Assembly (NCBI GenBank): GCA_034508935.3
Contig: CM067449.1
Location: 35,779,587-35,843,586, forward strand
Reading direction: 5' to 3'
From: Berghia stephanieae
Taxonomy: Eukaryota; Mollusca; Gastropoda; Nudibranchia; Aeolidiidae
Length of the DNA: 64,000 bases
Below, piece by piece: positions 63,677-64,000 of this stretch (position 1 is its first letter; every line of letters starts with the position of its first letter). The position numbers and the translations under genes are program-made. Under the pieces are notes generated by a model. That model made no database searches. It saw only the letters and a program-made list of their open reading frames with translations, and had not been told where the DNA came from.

Positions 63677-64000
63677 TACAGTCCACTCCGGATAATTGCA
63701 ACTCGTTTAATCGCAACTTTCGGTTAATCGCAATATTTCCTAAGCAATGGAAATAATTCTATATAAAAGTCACTGGTTAATTGCAACAAACTTCGGTTTT
63801 TTAAAAAGTGGTAAATTCAAGAAATCAAACAGTATATCATGATTAAATTTCATCATGGATGAAATCGTGACAGGTTGAAGAATCGAGAGTGAGCAGGATT
63901 TAATGCTACAGTAGTGTGTCACCACTCTATTAGAGTCGAAAGAGGGCGGGGCTCTGCAGTATGGGTTTGTGACGTCATCGGTGGCCATTAAATAGAAGAG
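63677..64000. mobile_element. pogo-like element end
   Basis: TA followed by CAGTCCACTCCGGATAATTG at 63679, then repeated ...TTTAATCGCAACTT and GGTTAATCGCAA phrases, is the classic pogo/Tigger-type terminus with subterminal repeats. The other end is not in the window, so length and coding content are unknown. It sits in the second intron of the right-edge gene. Confidence 0.6.

Overview
This is eukaryotic (metazoan) genomic DNA. It is AT-rich, has spliced exons with GT..AG borders, and is crowded with interspersed elements and very long simple-sequence arrays. The element mix (L2-like and Jockey/I-like LINEs, Penelope-like elements, Ty3/Gypsy and Copia LTR elements, many hAT elements, piggyBac-like TTAA elements, tRNA-derived SINEs) suggests a marine invertebrate such as a mollusc, echinoderm, hemichordate or amphioxus. 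The sequence alone does not settle the phylum. There are no bacterial operons, CRISPR arrays or plasmid features.

Host genes are sparse. (1) The last three exons of a GH18 chitinase-like gene lie on the + strand at 1077-1261, 11646-11765 and 16501-16626, ending in a stop. Its two introns (about 10.4 and 4.7 kb) are swollen by transposons. The first of these exons appears to carry a frame shift. (2) The first two coding exons of an unrecognised + strand gene lie at 62914-62977 and 63498-63584, running off the right edge, just beyond an inverted duplication that looks like a pair of core promoters. (3) A decayed protein-coding stretch at 50770-51330 resembles a family of uncharacterised invertebrate proteins.

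Left part (1-17 kb): intron 1 holds an L2-like LINE that was split by a young Ty3/Gypsy element (3401-8864, 5-bp target duplication, near-identical LTRs), itself split by a 729-bp hAT-like element. Intron 2 holds a piggyBac-like element (12154-15323, TTAA duplication) containing a tRNA-derived SINE, which was cut by a 5'-truncated Jockey/I-like LINE. A pogo-like MITE sits just upstream of the last exon.

Middle (17-36 kb): a second TTAA element, a tandem repeat, a hAT MITE, a broken Copia element, a hAT element with a recognisable hATC remnant inserted in a ~530-bp retroposon, a Penelope-like element with inverted terminal arms, L2-tailed retroposons, a tRNA-headed SINE, and 1.6 kb of purine-rich arrays.

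Right (36-64 kb): a 5.97-kb hAT-like element (36099-42064) encloses part of a TTF-zinc-finger/DUF4371-type hAT and an almost full-length L2-like LINE. A complete-looking Jockey/I-like LINE with one uninterrupted 1043-codon ORF and 10-bp target duplications lies at 44770-48126. An inverted second copy of the TTF/DUF4371 hAT spans 54211-58500. It has been opened by a Harbinger-like element and by a retroposon; the other copy preserves both empty sites.

The main value of the window is this readable stratigraphy of nested insertions, several with exact target-site duplications. I did not find convincing evidence of a wholly new system. The least explained items are the inverted promoter-like duplication upstream of the right-edge gene, the unknown ~530-bp retroposon family, and the repeated contact between hAT ends and (AGT)n arrays.
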